This document shows, piece after piece, positions 1 through 10,751 of a stretch of 64,000 bases of DNA. How positions within the stretch are numbered: the stretch's first letter is position 1; the number at the start of each line of letters is the position of its first letter. Source of the DNA: Cotesia glomerata (taxonomy: Eukaryota > Arthropoda > Insecta > Hymenoptera > Braconidae). The notes under the pieces are model-generated. The model worked only from the letters and a program-made list of their open reading frames with translations. It made no database searches and was not told where the DNA came from. The stretch covers positions 1,116,001-1,180,000 of the forward strand of contig NC_058159.1 in NCBI RefSeq assembly GCF_020080835.1, written 5' to 3'. The position numbers and the translations under genes were made by a program.

Positions 1-136
1 TTTGAGTAAAAAAATTCTTGATTTAAGGAAATTTTACTTGATTAAAGAATTTTTGGACAATTACAATCTTCAAAATTATATTCTTGGTTCAAGAATTTTT
101 TTCTTGAATCAAGTTAATTTTTTTTTTCATTGTAGG
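1..136. repeat. end fragment of a TTCTTGA-rich MITE
   Basis: The window opens inside a repeat built of short palindromic phrases such as TTCTTGAATCAAG. Relatives lie at 9060-9215, 10752-11449, 59579-60391 (both ends) and 62354-62540. It stops near the phrase TTTCATTG. Only one end is visible, so its full length is unknown. Confidence 0.55.
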
Positions 137-399
137 AGGTTACCATTAAAGACAAAATTATTAGCTTTTAGACTTTATATTTATATCATCTATTTTTTTA
201 AATAAAATTATCAGAAATATCTACAATATTTTTTATTTTAATATTTTACATATAAACTTCAGCAAAAAATATTTTTTATTTGATTAACCTATAAAACAAT
301 GATCCAAGTCAAAATCAGATTGAGAATCATTCAGTAGCGCTACCTGTTGGATATTTATGCTATCAAAATTAGTTTTGTATCTTTAATTTCACAAAATTT

Positions 400-655
400 T
401 AATAAAAAGATTATTATTTTGAATCGAAAAATTTTGTTTTAGAAAAAAAAGTGTAATTTTTATACGAAAATTAAAGTAGCAGATATTTACTAATTTTTAG
501 AATGTTTTTAATAAATAAATTAGTGCAAAAAAAATATTAAAAAAAAAAACTGACATGTAAAAATTATAAAAAATTTAAAATGCAGTTTTTTAAAAATAAG
601 TTTTTGGAAGAAATTTTTTTTTTAAATAAAATTAAAAAATTGTGAAGTGACTGCT
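400..655. repeat. dispersed A/T-rich repeat, copy 1
   Basis: Phrases such as GCAGATATTTA.TAATTTTTAGAAT and TTTTTGGAAGAAATTT, then TTGTGAAGTGACTGCTA, are shared in the same order with 40070-40240 and partly 40610-40640. The repeat is interrupted at 655 by the MITE at 657-1357 and resumes after it with GCTTTAATGTCAT. Confidence 0.55.
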
Positions 656-656
656 A

Positions 657-1357
657 CACGGAAAGAAAATTGAAGGAGTTTTTATTATTTTACTATTGTA
701 ATTTTTACTAAATAAAATAGTAACGGTGGACTATAACTTCTCATTTAGTAATTTTTACGATCTACTATTGTAAATTTTATCCAACAAATAAGACTAGCAA
801 GTCTTAAAAAGTCGGATACTATAGAGCAAATTATACAATATATGTTTGTAAACTTTACAATTCAGCTATTGTAAAAATTCACAGTTGGTTTTCTTAAAAG
901 AAATATTAGGGAGGGAGAGAGATAGAAGGTTGGACTAATTGGTACCTGAACAGTAATCGAAAAAAGAAACCGACATTCTCGTGCTATTTGGGAATCGAAC
1001 CCAGAACTCTGTGTTGGCAGCCAGAGACTCTCCCTCTACGCTATCCAAGGTAAACTAAGACTCATATCCTTTAACATTTACATAAACTCGGAGTCTAGCG
1101 CTGTGCACGGCCATCACTCACACTAATTGAGAAATATTTTAATTCAACTATTGTAAAATTTGCTATAGTTCTATTGGAAAGATACAGAGGCAGCACTGGA
1201 AATTTTCATCTCTTACTTTTTACAATAGTAATATTGTATTTTTTAATGAATAAATAGTATTTTTTCTTCTAAAATATTTCACAATTAATAGTAATAAAAG
1301 TATAGTCCAGCTTTACAATAGTTGTATCGTAAATTTTCCCAGAATTTTTTTCCCGTG
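657..1357. mobile_element. MITE with CACGG termini and a tRNA-like core, copy 1
   Basis: The element starts CACGGAAAGAAAATT, ends ...TTTTTTTCCCGTG, and is flanked on both sides by TA. A second copy nearly identical along its length lies at 17687-18392. No transposase frame is present, so it is non-autonomous. A TA target duplication is typical of Tc1/mariner-type elements; that class is inferred. An empty site with the same flanks is visible near 40617. Confidence 0.8.
980..1046 (-). other. tRNA-like sequence inside the MITE
   Basis: On the minus strand a box A-like TAGCGTAGAGGGAGAG is followed about 40 nt later by a perfect box B core, GGTTCGATTCC, as in pol III promoters of tRNAs. There is no convincing acceptor stem. 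I read it as a tRNA-derived internal promoter or relic, not a working tRNA. Confidence 0.5.
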
Positions 1358-1673
1358 TAGCTTTAATGTCATAATTTTTATTTAATGATAAATATTTTTG
1401 GATTGAATAATTATTTGCGAAATTTATTATTGTTAAAAATTGTAAAAATTAAAAAAAAAGTCATAATCTTTTTTAAAAATTAGCCTTTTTTGTAAAACAT
1501 TAATTAAAAAAGTAAATATTTAAAATAAACACATATGCCGTAAATTAATGAGAAAGTTGACGAAAATGAACAGATATTATCGGTTGTAGCTCTAAAAAAT
1601 AATCAAGCAATAAATCTCGCTGACTTTCCCATGATCGGTGATTATTAAAAAAGTGTGTTGGCTCATATTTATA

Positions 1674-2066
1674 TTACAGTAAAGCCATGAACAGTTCTAT
1701 TCTTCGTAATCTCTGAATAAACATTGACCAATCATCGCTATTAAAAAATCCATCCATGATCATCGAAACGATGTTTATGTTGATTAGATGAATGGAGTTC
1801 ATGTTGCTGATATCCTTCAGCAGACGTGTAACATCGCAGCTCTTTATGCTTATCAATTATCCTTTCGAGGTGTCGAAAATGACACTAAATATACGCCTCG
1901 GGAGTTTAAAATTCATTTTATCAGCCAACGGAGTAACAATAAAACTGCATTTAAGGTCAGACAGAAACTGGCCATTCAGAAGGTTAACTGTTTCGTTTGT
2001 TAAATCCAAAATTGCACGCCTCATAATGTCATTTTCCACAATAAAATTGATTACAATAAAATACAA
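1674..2066 (-). pseudogene. degenerate reading frame of unknown function
   Basis: Two minus-strand reading frames, 2066-1857 and 1856-1674, are contiguous in one frame and separated by a single TAA, giving about 130 codons. The composition looks protein-like (RRAILDLTN; KLPRRIFSVIFDTSKG; FNSDDWSMFIQRLRR). The first about 20 codons overlap the end of the long inverted repeat at 2003-2251, and the other arm at 4500-4562 encodes a similar start (MRRALLDF). It may be the remnant of a receptor-like or transposon-carried gene. I do not recognise the family. Confidence 0.3.
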
Positions 2067-2251
2067 ATACTTTTAAATCTTTCGCGCCATTGTCCACCCA
2101 GAAAAGAAAAGGTACTAAGCATGTTTTGTAAACGAACCTTATTTACATAGATATAGATAGACTAACGATTAGTGGATTTTTACCCTGATAGCCACCTTAC
2201 CTATAACTTACTGTCAATCTACGTCCGCAATTTGAAGCAAACTTGACGGAA
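2003..2251 (+). repeat. left arm of a 2.5-kb inverted repeat
   Basis: This stretch reappears in reverse complement at 4318-4562, including the unusual run from TTGCACGCCTCATAAT through the TCTATATCTATGTAAAT stretch to the CCCTGATAGCC MITE end. Arms are about 245 bp and the enclosed segment about 2 kb. It carries nested MITEs at 2183-2530 and about 3544-4316. Confidence 0.75.
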
Positions 2252-2530
2252 AGAGTTGGCAAAGCGAGCGATTACCTATTAGTTACCTATAACTTACTCT
2301 GAAAATAGACGTCAAAACTTGCTGTACAAGTATTTCCGTCAAATTGTAGTAAAGTTGAAAGGAAATTTAACTACAAATTTGATTGTTAACTTGTATTCAA
2401 GTTGCGGCCGTAGATTTCCGTCAATTTGCTTACAACTGTTGTTGAGTGAAGAATTACCGCCAACTTGATGTATAAATTAACCGTAATTGCTGGAAGTCAA
2501 CACTTACTGAGAAAGCGCTGGCTATCAGGG
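2183..2530. mobile_element. MITE with CCCTGATAGC termini
   Basis: Termini CCCTGATAGCC and GGCTATCAGGG are flanked by TA on both sides. The interior repeats CAACTTG/CAAGTTG-like words. The same structure occurs at 59854-60207, nested in another MITE. No coding capacity. Confidence 0.75.
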
Positions 2531-3543
2531 TAGTTTATTGCTAAATATAAATAAACTACATTGAATTAGACCGTGATCTTCAAAAGGACTTAGTTTTAAA
2601 TCATACTGAAGCGTATAAAAAATAAATGGACTTGATCAGTTAAGTTTTTCGGCAGTTATCGTGACCACACCAGTTGTCATACATACATTTGACAGCCGGA
2701 CGTCCACGGAATAATTCTTTTAAACATTTTTTTTATTTATTTAAAAAGCAAAATGTCTTTTAAAAATGTCATGTGTTGAAATTAAGGTTTTTCCATTACA
2801 TTTATATGTAAATATTGTTCTACAAGTGCGATAGAAAATAAATAGACAATTTTAGTTCAAGAAATCGCTTGATTTTTGTAAGGCGAGTGTAGAGCACAAC
2901 CTCATCCGCTTCGCTTATGAGGCGTGCAATTACATAGTAGAGATTTTTTTCGATTTTCATTCAAAAGTTGTAATTTATTGTTGCAAATGTAATTTTTTAT
3001 TTAATTAAGGGTGTAAATATTTTTAAGTAAGGCTGAAATTTATAAGAAAAATATTTATTTGAACTAAATTATTTCTTCTTCTGTGTAGTAGCCGGCAAAT
3101 GTAAACAAACGGGTTAAAACCAAAGAGTATAATCACTCAATAGCGATTGAATGGGTTTTGTTAACCGTGAATCCCAATGGCATCTCGATCCACGTGTTGA
3201 GCAGAGAACAGAGACTCGTGATCAAGCAATAATGGGCTTAACATCAATGACCTTTGCCTCTAATCTTTTATTTAATTGAACAAAGGTCTACGTACTCATA
3301 TTGAACACTTGTTTCTCCTATTAATCTTAAACACCCATCCATAACTTATAAAACATACATATGTCTCTCTTTACTTGAGACGAGATTATTTTATCTCAAC
3401 AAGTGCACCGACTGCAAGCATGGCCTCCATCAGCATCCTCGAGGTCATGGTCTTCGTTTGCCTTCATGACTAAGCTCTCTTCCCTCACGGTTTTGGAAAT
3501 GCCGTAAAGATTCGGTATTTATACGATATAAATGCTGTATTTT
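2531..3543. other. non-coding stretch inside the long inverted repeat
   Basis: AT-rich sequence without a supportable reading frame. It holds a phrase resembling other repeat ends in the window (TATGAGGCGTGCAAT near 2918). I see no gene or RNA here. Confidence 0.4.
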
Positions 3544-4316
3544 TACCGTAATACTTCAGTTATTTTAGCCAGTTTTTTTGTCGAATATTATGAAAAAATT
3601 ACGAAATAAATTCAGAATATTTATAGCAATACAATAGAAAAATGACGGTATATTTACAGCATTTAAACCGTAAATATACCGCATATTTATACTGTATATC
3701 TGCGGCACTATTGCAGCAAAAAACCGGAAAAGAAGATCCCTACTTTCTATTACCGGCAAAATACCAAAAATATGCTGCTTTACTACTATTTTTCAATAGC
3801 TTAAATTTTTTTTTTTATAATATTATAAATTATCATGAATGATTTTTAAGAGGTTGATAAACTAATTTCTCGATTATTATTATTATTAATAATTTTTTTT
3901 AGTCTCGACCGGGATTCGAACCCAGATCATCTAGTTACGCGCCGAAGGCTCTACCAGTTGAGCTATCAGAGACACTATCCATATCTATTTACTCAGTCAC
4001 CTAATAAGACTCACCGAGTAATAAACATAACCGTCCATCTTACGGTAGAAAGCATTATATCTTTAATTATATCAGTATAAACGCGGTAAAATTGCAGTAT
4101 ATCTTTAGTATTTTTACCGTAGAAATACCATTTTATTATTGTAAAATTATAGTAATATTATAGTTAATAGATAGATTTTTTACGGTAAAAGTTCTAGAGT
4201 TTTACGGTAATTTTATCGTATTATTTCTGATGAGCTTTGCAGCAAAAGTACGGTAGAAATGCTGTATAACTATAGTAAAAAAACTGGCCAAAATGACCAC
4301 AGAAATACCGTATTAT
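3544..4316. mobile_element. MITE with ACCGTA-type termini and a tRNA-like core
   Basis: Imperfect terminal inverted repeats: the left end ...ATTTTAGCCAGTTTTTTT matches the right end AAAAAAACTGGCCAAAAT... in reverse complement. The interior is full of TACCGTAA/TTACGGTA words. A tRNA-like sequence sits in the middle. No transposase frame. Exact ends are uncertain. Confidence 0.55.
3902..3973 (-). other. tRNA-like sequence (probable pseudo-tRNA)
   Basis: The minus strand has box A TAGCTCAACTGGTAGAGC with pairing D-arm halves GCTC/GAGC, and box B GGGTTCGAATCCC with a closed T-arm. The ends GTCTC...GAGAC pair over five positions of the acceptor stem. The anticodon stem is poor and lacks the usual U33, so this is likely a tRNA-derived relic inside the surrounding MITE. 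Confidence 0.5.
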
Positions 4317-4317
4317 G

Positions 4318-4562
4318 AAGTTTGCTTCAAATTGCGGACGTAGATTGACAGTAGGTTATAGGTAAGGTGGCTATCAGGGTAAAAATCCACTAATCGTTTG
4401 TATATCTATATCTATGTAAATAAGGTTCGTTTACAAAACATGCTTTGTACCTTTTCTTTTCTGGGTGGACAATGGCGTGAAAGATTTAAAAGTATTTGTA
4501 TTTTATTTCAATGAATTTTATTATGGAAAATGAGATTATGAGGCGTGCACTTTTGGATTTTC
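4318..4562 (-). repeat. right arm of the 2.5-kb inverted repeat
   Basis: Reverse complement of 2003-2251, with small differences. It includes half of the CCCTGATAGCC MITE end (reading GGCTATCAGGG at about 4369). The phrase ATGAGGCGTGCACTTTTGG at its outer end also recurs near 10350. Confidence 0.75.
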
Positions 4563-4675
4563 CAAATTTTTTCAGTTTTGTTTTAATAAACTTTTCACTT
4601 ATTATCCTAAATAAAATTTAATTCAGTTCATCTAAATAAATATTTATCATTGTATTGCGGTAAGCTTCATGAGAA

Positions 4676-4946
4676 CACTGATAGAAGGATTTGTTTATAG
4701 TCAAAAATATTTGTTAATAATTAACAAATCATTTACTAGAGACCACTTTTTAGTAATAAACAAATATTTCTTAGTATTTAAAATGATTTGTTTGTATTTA
4801 ATAAATCTGATATTCATTCATTAAATATTAATAAATCTTTTTAAATACTAAGAAATATTTGTTTAATACTAAAAAGTGGTCTCTAATAAATGATTTGTTA
4901 AATATTAAAAAATATTTTTAACTATAAATAAATCCTTTTATCAGTG
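4676..4946. mobile_element. foldback MITE with CACTGATAG termini
   Basis: A near-perfect palindrome: about 105-bp arms that start CACTGATAGAAGGATTT and end in TATCAGTG, separated by a short AT-rich loop. It is flanked by AA on both sides. The phrase AGAGACCACTTTTTAGTA is in both arms. It lies across the 3' end of the truncated gene copy at 4918-5646 and supplies its stop codon. Confidence 0.8.
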
Positions 4947-5646
4947 AAAGTTTCGAGTAAATAGTTTCTAAAGCTATCCGATGGGTTATCAACTCCGCTA
5001 AAGTCTTGTAGTTTTTAGTTGGGAAATCATTGACATATTTTTCAGCCCATTGTTCAAGATTTTCATTATCATCGGGTGACAATAATTTGCCTCTGTACAA
5101 AAGTGGACCTTCAATTAGTTGGGTATGAGAACTGTCCAAATTTTGATAAATCAGCGCCTTGAATTAAAGAAAAATTTAATTTTGGTCGACAAAATAATTT
5201 TAGGGTATGATACAACGGATACGTACTTGAAACAAGCAATTTCCTTTTTCAGTGTGAGCGACATAATGCGTTTCGTTGCCTAACTTGTAACGTAGGACGA
5301 CATTTTTACTGTCAAAAACACGGACTTTATCAATATCATTTTCGTCCAAATTAACGACGTAGACGGAGGGAATTATTAACTTCGTCCTTTGGAATTCTGA
5401 GCAAATTTTTATCTTCAAACACTTGTATCTGTTGTTCAAGTACATTTGATCAACGCCGCAGTTCCTTCGCTTGACCACTTCATCGAAAACACTAAATTTA
5501 TAGAAAGATACAGAGGAATAATTCGGATGCAATGTGTAAGGAACCCACTCTATTTGAACTGCGTCTTTTTCATTATACGGATTACAATGAATATAATTGA
5601 AATAAGTAAATGGTGACGAATGGCGATCGGACGATTGTTGTTGCAA
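4918..5646 (-). pseudogene. truncated duplicate of the 7644-8798 secreted-family gene
   Basis: Two exon-like blocks, 5646-5227 and 5157-4918, share sequence, exon boundary and phase with 8798-7983 and 7913-7644. Both have the donor after ...CLFQ (GTACGT) and the acceptor TTCAAG before ALIY. Shared residues include CGVDQMYLNNRYKCLK, FDSKNVVLRYKL and ETHYVAHTEKGNCLFQ. The copy begins at the middle of the parental exon, with no signal peptide or upstream exon, so it is probably 5'-truncated. Its last nine residues and stop are read from the MITE at 4676-4946; without the MITE the frame would run about seven codons further. It may be transcribed, but I read it as a decaying paralogue of an unrecognised family. 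Confidence 0.6.
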
Positions 5647-6122
5647 AAAATGTAAGTATGTTCATGAGTATTTTATTTTTCATTGTGTATATTTATAAGT
5701 TTTTTAATGTTTTTATCCACAATGCCTACGATCAACTAATAGTTTTTGTTCTAACTTTCCAGAAACTGATACAAAAATACAAAATTCTTTATCAAGGCCT
5801 TAGGTTAAAAATAGTCGTTATCTACTAACTGTTTCTGATTGGTAAAAAAATTAACAATAACAATTACGCGTCACTTCTCTACGTTATTTTTTATTTCATA
5901 ATTACGGGGATTGTAATAGATTTTTTATTTATAGAATCGCAATAGTACCTTCACAAATTGTAGGCATTAAAAAGTTTCTTCAATTAACAAAATAATATTT
6001 GAGATTAAAAATTTTTTTACCATCATAATTGCTTTTTATTTCAGTTATATTATTTAATTTGCAATATTAATTAATCCTGATTGTTAAAATTTACGATGTA
6101 AATTTAGTCATGCTGAGTATTA

Positions 6123-7616
6123 TCTCTAATATAATTAAGAGAATAAGCAGAATTCTGTGGACAGTTTTTTTATATGATAAAATTTATATTATGATTTAAT
6201 TTGGTATTGTTGGAAAAGTCTTGACGTGGAGTTGTGCCTTTTCAATGTTTCATATTATTCTCACCGATAGTCAATTTATGATGATAAGTATTTAGGCTGC
6301 ATTTGAAAACGCTCTATTTCTAGAAACATAATTAAGAAATGACCTTGTATCTCGTAAACTATTGACATTTTTAAAGATATAAGCTCATCCCGATGTTACA
6401 CTCATCAAGACCTGTCATTTAAGTACCCACATTAATTTTTCATATATTTATATATATTATATATATATATATATATATGTATATATGAAAAATATATCAA
6501 AAATGCATGTGGGTACTCAAATGAAAGCTCATGACGAGTGTAACATCGGGATGAGCTTATATCTTTAAAAATGTTAATAATTAAGAACTGACATTGTATC
6601 GCGTGAACTATTGAAATTTTTAAAGATATAAGCTCATCCCGATGTTACACTCATCAAGAGCTTTCATTTGAGAACCAACATGCATTTTTGATATATTTTA
6701 TATATTTATATATATGTATATATGAAAAATATATCAAAAATACATGTGGGTACTCAAATGAAAGCTCTTGACAAGTGTAACATCGGGGTGAGCTTATATC
6801 TTTAAAAATGTCAATAATTAAGAAATGGCCTTGTATCTTGTGAACTATTGACATTTTTCAAGATATAAGCTCATCCCGATGTTACACTCGTCAAGACCTT
6901 TCAGTACCCACATCAATTTTTCATATATTTATATATTGTATATAAATACATGTGGGTATTCAAATGAAAGCTCTTGACGAGTGTAACATCAGGGTGAGCT
7001 TATATCTTTAAAAATGTCAATAATTAAGAACTGACATTGTATCGCGTGAACTATTGACATTTTTAAAGATATAAGCTCATCCCGATGTTACACCCACCAA
7101 GACCTTTTATTTAAGTACCTACATTAATTTTTGATATATTTATATATATTATATGTATATATGTATATATGAAAAATATATAAAAATGCATGAGGGTACT
7201 CAAATGAAAGCTCTTGATGAGTGTAACATCGAGATGAGCTTATATCTTTAAAAATATCAATAATTAAGAAATGACCTTGTATAGTGAGAACTATTGACAT
7301 TTTTAAAAATATAAGTTCATCCCGATGTTACACTCATCGAGACCTTTCATTTGAGTACCCACATCATTTTTTCATATATTTATATATATTATATGTATAT
7401 ATGTATATATGTTAAAAATATATCAAAAATGCATGTGCGTACTCAAATGAAAGCTCTTGATGAGTGTAACATCGGGATGAGCTTATATTTTTAAAAATGT
7501 CAATAGTTAAAAAAGTCCAGTGAAATTTAACACAATTCATTATTTAATAAAGCAAAATTTTATTTACTTATAGTTTACAAGTCACGGCAGTCACATAGTG
7601 ACTGAAAGGTTGCTAA
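6123..7616 (+). mobile_element. non-autonomous Helitron with palindrome array
   Basis: The 5' end is TCTCTAATATAATTAAGAGAA-like, a degenerate form of the family start. The 3' end is the hairpin CAGTCACATAGTGACTG followed by AAAGGTTGCTAA and T. Between them lie several head-to-tail palindromic units: an arm containing AAGCTCATCCCGATGTTACA and TTTGAGTACCCACAT, an AT spacer, then its reverse complement. No Rep/helicase frame. Confidence 0.75.
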
Positions 7617-7643
7617 TTATTGTTATTATTAAATGAAGAAAAT

Positions 7644-8798
7644 TCAATTTATTTTGCCGAGATAAATAGTAGTGAATCCGTGTTCGTAGTCATTTTCAGA
7701 AATTTTTGAAAAAATTTTTGTGACAGCGCTGCGATCCAATATTAAATTCATCAAAGTTATGAGACCATTTACCGATAAATCACTGACATATTTTTCAGCC
7801 CATTTTTCAACATTTTGGCCATTATAGGTTGATAAAATATCGCCTATGTACAAAAGTGGACCTTGAATTTGTTGAGTATGAGAAGAATCGTCCAAATTTT
7901 CGTAAATCAGCGCCTTGAATTAAAGAAAAATTTATTTTTGTTCGATGAAATAACTTTAGATTATGATACAACGGATACGTACTTGAAACAAGCAATTTCC
8001 TTTTTCAGTGCGAGCAACATAATGCGTTTCGTCGCTTAACTTGTATCGTAAGACGACATTTTTACTGTCGAAAAAATGCAATTTACTAATATTATTTTTG
8101 TCCAAATTAACGACGTAAAGAGAGGAGAGGATTAACTTCCTTCTTTTGATCTCAGAGCAAATTTTAACTTTCAGACACTTGTACCTCTCATTCAAGTACT
8201 TTGGATCGACGCCGTAGTTTCTTCGCTTTGCCATTTGGTCAACAACATCAAATTTGTAAACAGGTTCAGTAAAATAATCTGGATGCAATCCGTAAGGAGC
8301 AATTTCAAGTTCAATTGGATCATTTTCATTGAATTCATTACAAGTAGTGAAATTGTAAACCGTAAATTGCGGAATTTTATTGTCGTTTATGTCAAGTAAA
8401 AAGTTATCGGCTTCAATCAATGAATCTAACCTCTTCAAACTATTTATATCTATAACATCTCCTGGTATAATAGAGGACAAAAATTTGTCTTCAACATATA
8501 ACCGCGGCGATATTGTTTCAAGCAGATCAGGTAAAGTTTTTAAGTTAAGTTCAACGACATTGTTTTCCGAAACCATTTGAAAATGATCAAAAAGCAATAT
8601 TTCTGATAGCAAATGCCGAAAATGATAATAAAGCTTTTTTTGGAATAAATTCACGTTAGTATTGAGCTGATCTTCATGATTGCGGTTTCCAGTGTTGATT
8701 TTTATTCGACTGAAGTACCGAGAATATTCGATAAAATTTTCTATGTCATTATCTGTTGTACGATTTTGACTGCATAATTCAGCCAAATTGACGTAAAC
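7644..8798 (-). CDS. probable secreted-family protein, internal and terminal exons
   Basis: Exons 8798-7983 (272 codons) and 7913-7644 (89 codons plus stop) join in phase 0 across a 69-nt intron with donor GTACGT. The first exon is preceded by a clean acceptor, TTATTTCAG, so a 5' exon must lie upstream; the natural candidate is the signal-peptide exon at 12003-12590, which ends in the same phase. The encoded domain runs from IPGDVIDIN to ETHYVARTEKGNCLFQ and is related to the domain in that exon (AGDTININ to ETHYVSSITTGRCLLQ). The joined product would have 557 residues and two copies of the domain. The last exon has HTQQIQGPLLYIGD and EKWAEKYV. I do not recognise the family; extracellular location is inferred from the upstream signal peptide. 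Confidence 0.6.
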
Positions 8799-8989
8799 CT
8801 GAAATAAAAGTAAGTCTTATACAGAATTTACTTTTTTTTTTGCACGCGAAGCGGTGCTTTACTCCCGACACGCCAAGGTCAAGCAATTTTTGATCTTCAA
8901 ATGTCTCTATTACAATCATATTGCACTTATACAATAATATGAGAAGATTTACATCGAAAACACACTTAAATTAAACCATCTTATATATA

Positions 8990-9022
<33 letters not shown>
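8990..9022. repeat. (AT)n microsatellite
   Basis: A short pure TA dinucleotide run in non-coding sequence upstream of the 8798 exon. Confidence 0.85.
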
Positions 9023-9026
<4 letters not shown>

Positions 9027-9059
9027 CTAAAATCATTTTATATTACTTCTTTGAAAAAA

Positions 9060-9215
9060 AAAAAAATTACTTGAATCAAGTAAACAATTTTGAAGAATTT
9101 CATCTTTTTGATTTGAGTAGAAAAATTCTTAAGCTAAGAAATTTTTCTTGGTTTAAGTAAATTTTATTTAATTCAAGAATTTTTTATCTTGATTCAATTT
9201 AATTTTTTTTAGTGC
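9060..9215. repeat. TTCTTGA-rich MITE fragment
   Basis: Same phrases as 1-136 and 62354-62540: TTGAATCAAGTA, AATTTTGAAGAA, GATTTGAGTA and TTGGTTTAAGTAAATTTT. No clear terminal repeats. It lies in the putative intron between 12003 and 8798. Confidence 0.55.
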
Positions 9216-10340
9216 GTGGACGTCTAAATGATGTATCGGAGACCGGGGTTTTTTTATTAATTCCAAAATTTGATAAGCTGGTACCGTATTTCATATCAGT
9301 AGCCTAGCTTACGAATTTTTTTTTTTTTTTTAAATGAATTTTTATTAAAGTTTACTATGGTACACACGTACAAAAACAAAATAACTTTTTTTATTTCTCT
9401 CACGTGAAAACTAGAGCTCTATAAATTTATTTAGACTGTGTGCGCATATGACAAGAAAAATAGGCGCCAATAATTCCAAAAAAATTACAAAATACTCTGT
9501 AAGAAATTACTTAAGGTAGTTTGGGCTCCAAATGACTTCAACTTGACCCCATATTTTTTATATTCATTCGAAACATTATGATTTAATACATCTATAGAGA
9601 AAAAATCAGATTTTTTTACCACACCGTTTAAGAGATAATATCTTTTATATTATAATTAATTAAAGTTTTGCAAAAGTGCACGGTCTGTTATGAGTGTCCT
9701 TGTTCAATAACTCCAGAAATGGAGGATTTATAAAAAAATCGGCCAACTTGACCCAATAAAAAAAACTTTCCAATAGATAGAACAATGTTTCATACATATT
9801 CTATCAAAATTTGATAACGATTTACCACATAGTTTTAATTTAATTAATTTTTTAATATCAAAAATTGGTTTCTATCTTTGTTGTTTGTCGGAGACATTAC
9901 TCCCCCATCTTTATTAGGGAAAAAATGGCGACTTCTCGAGGCGCGGCAAATTTGAAATTGAAATAATCATAAAGTTTTTTTGCATTAAAATAAATTGTTA
10001 TTAAACATAAATGAACACCGTGAGCAACTGTTTTAAGTACCGACCTTACATAACCTATAACAGTTGTTATTGTTTTGTGACAGCCCAGTACTTGTCAGTT
10101 GATATTATAATAGTTATATTATTATAATTATAATAATATAACTATAATAACTATAATAATTATAATTATTTGACCATAATTATGAATTGAATTTAATCAA
10201 TTAAATTCTGATTAGAATAATATTATATTTTACACTATTTTTCGAGTGATCTTTTGCAAAAAAGAAAAAAAAATATCTATTAATTTGACCTGGGAATGCG
10301 GCGATCAAACTCACTTAATTATTTTTTTCTTTTAAAAATC
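9216..10340. other. non-coding stretch
   Basis: No supportable frame. It holds a local palindrome of TATAATTATAATAATATAA-type words near 10104-10170. At 10345-10380 the phrase ATGAGGCGTGCACTTTTGG, shared with both arms of the inverted repeat at 2003-4562, marks another copy of that repeat end. Confidence 0.4.
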
Positions 10341-10751
10341 AATTAAGCGTAATGAGGCGTGCACTTTTGGATTTTCCAAGCTTTTTTTATTGCGAAGCAT
10401 CAGAGAGTGCCTTACGATGGAAAAATTTTTTTCTTTATACCTCGGTCGAAAGTACGCATCTTTTGCACCTATTTCGATGCAGAAAGTTAAAGATTCGTGC
10501 ATTGATTAAGCTACACATTCGCCTTCTATAACAGCGGGAGCAAATGCTTTCGCTACCGCGACTGACATTAGTCATTTGTTACTAACTATGTTTTGTTTAC
10601 GCTGATCATTTACGATTGATGGTACAATACAACTTGGTTATATTTCTTTCTTTCTTCTACTTACATAAAATATTTCATAAATAGATAGAGATATAGATAA
10701 AAATATAACTGTCGTAAGAGTGAGTAGATCATCCGATGTAACTTATAACCA

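Noticed and set aside
3902..3973. A functional tRNA gene
   Set aside because: Box A and box B are good, but the anticodon arm pairs poorly and U33 is missing; it lies in a transposon.
6123..7616. CRISPR-like or tandem regulatory array
   Set aside because: Repeats are long palindromes within Helitron ends in an intron-rich eukaryotic genome; there are no spacers of unique sequence and no cas-type genes.
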